Below are positions 63,833 to 64,000 of a stretch of 64,000 nucleotides of DNA, piece by piece. The notes below the pieces were generated by a model. It saw only the letters and a list, made by a program, of their open reading frames with translations. It was not told the DNA's origin and searched no databases. The DNA comes from Limnohabitans sp. Bal53. Its GTDB lineage: Bacteria > Pseudomonadota > Gammaproteobacteria > Burkholderiales > Burkholderiaceae_C. The translations under genes and the position numbers were made by a program. The number at the start of each line of letters is the position of its first letter. Position 1 is the stretch's first letter. Location of the stretch: contig NZ_NESH01000006.1 of NCBI RefSeq assembly GCF_003063355.1, forward strand, positions 1 through 64,000, written 5' to 3'.

Positions 63833-64000
63833 ATGAGCACCGAACACATCACCCTCAACGCCGACCGGACCCAGCGCTGCATCATCCACAGCCCCTCGCT
63901 CGATTGGGTGGACTCCCCCGCCTCGGGCGTGTCGCGCCGCATGCTCGAGCGCGACGGCGGCGAAGTGGCGCGCGCCACGTCCATCGTGCGTTATGCGCCG
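63833..64000 (+). CDS. Cupin domain protein, N-terminal part (cut by window edge)
   Basis: The first 56 codons, starting [20 protein letters not shown], then [20 protein letters not shown] and a run ending VRYAP, typical of the ChrR-like cupin that follows SelD/sen genes in some betaproteobacteria as far as I recall. It starts 23 bases after the senC stop on the same strand. It may be a sen operon member, but only the N-terminus is seen. Confidence 0.7.
   Translation, partial: MSTEHITLNADRTQRCIIHSPSLDWVDSPASGVSRRMLERDGGEVARATSIVRYAP

Overview
The window is a 64 kb piece of a GC-rich chromosome. Its base composition, the rpsL-rpsG-fusA-tuf order, and the protein families (TctAB, MarC, HemJ, SenABC, GlcEF, many EamA transporters) suggest a betaproteobacterium of the order Burkholderiales, probably family Comamonadaceae (inference, no database search). 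It is mostly chromosomal housekeeping and accessory metabolism. I see no rRNA, tRNA, CRISPR array, insertion sequence or prophage.

Region by region. 1-3632: str operon on the minus strand (rpsL, rpsG, fusA, start of tuf) with a recognisable promoter and a perfect DnaA box upstream. 3662-8801: D-Ala-D-Ala carboxypeptidase, small hydrolase, ferredoxin, VanZ, and the divergent haem genes hemJ and hemB. 8829-12681: dienelactone hydrolase, DsbA-like isomerase, SDR plus MaoC pair, MarC, GNAT. 12678-19155: signal peptidase, ParDE toxin-antitoxin pair, LysR regulator next to mmsA with a REPIN-like repeat between them, GMC oxidoreductase, then a palindrome and a tiny terminator-ended unit. 19218-27207: TSUP and DMT transporters, alanine racemase, DedA, glutathione peroxidase, DUF4143 ATPase, isochorismatase. 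27257-29008: a patch of gene decay (broken glxA-type regulator, DUF6506-like remnant, orphan HipB-like regulator). 29108-33967: YciI, glcF, glcE (no glcD), a membrane protein, SMP-30 lactonase. 34156-36683: torF-glnK-amtB operon behind a strong sigma-54 promoter. 37014-42280: ComM, MFS transporter, periplasmic rhodanese plus YeeE sulfur locus. 42306-44893: argP/argO and a spermidine-synthase-like protein. 45040-50888: tctB-tctA with a wrecked tctC, then a tight ggt-eamA-SDR operon. 51003-58025: GNAT, EamA, quinone reductase, and a phnD-phnC-phnE-phnE importer with a DUF4395 protein. 58166-63809: egtD, senA, senB and a SelD-type senC.

The most notable system is at the right end. EgtD (histidine to hercynine), a FAD-domain/SelD fusion (selenophosphate), SenB (selenosugar synthase) and SenA (EgtB-like C-Se bond-forming enzyme) together make a complete predicted selenoneine pathway. 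Other notable signals are a set of genes whose -10-like hexamer lies only 6-7 bases before ATG (candidate leaderless transcripts), a sigma-54/NtrC control region that places a TorF-type porin in the ammonium operon, a C8 tract at the egtD start that is one base out of frame, and two deletion-scarred pseudogenes (glxA type and tctC).
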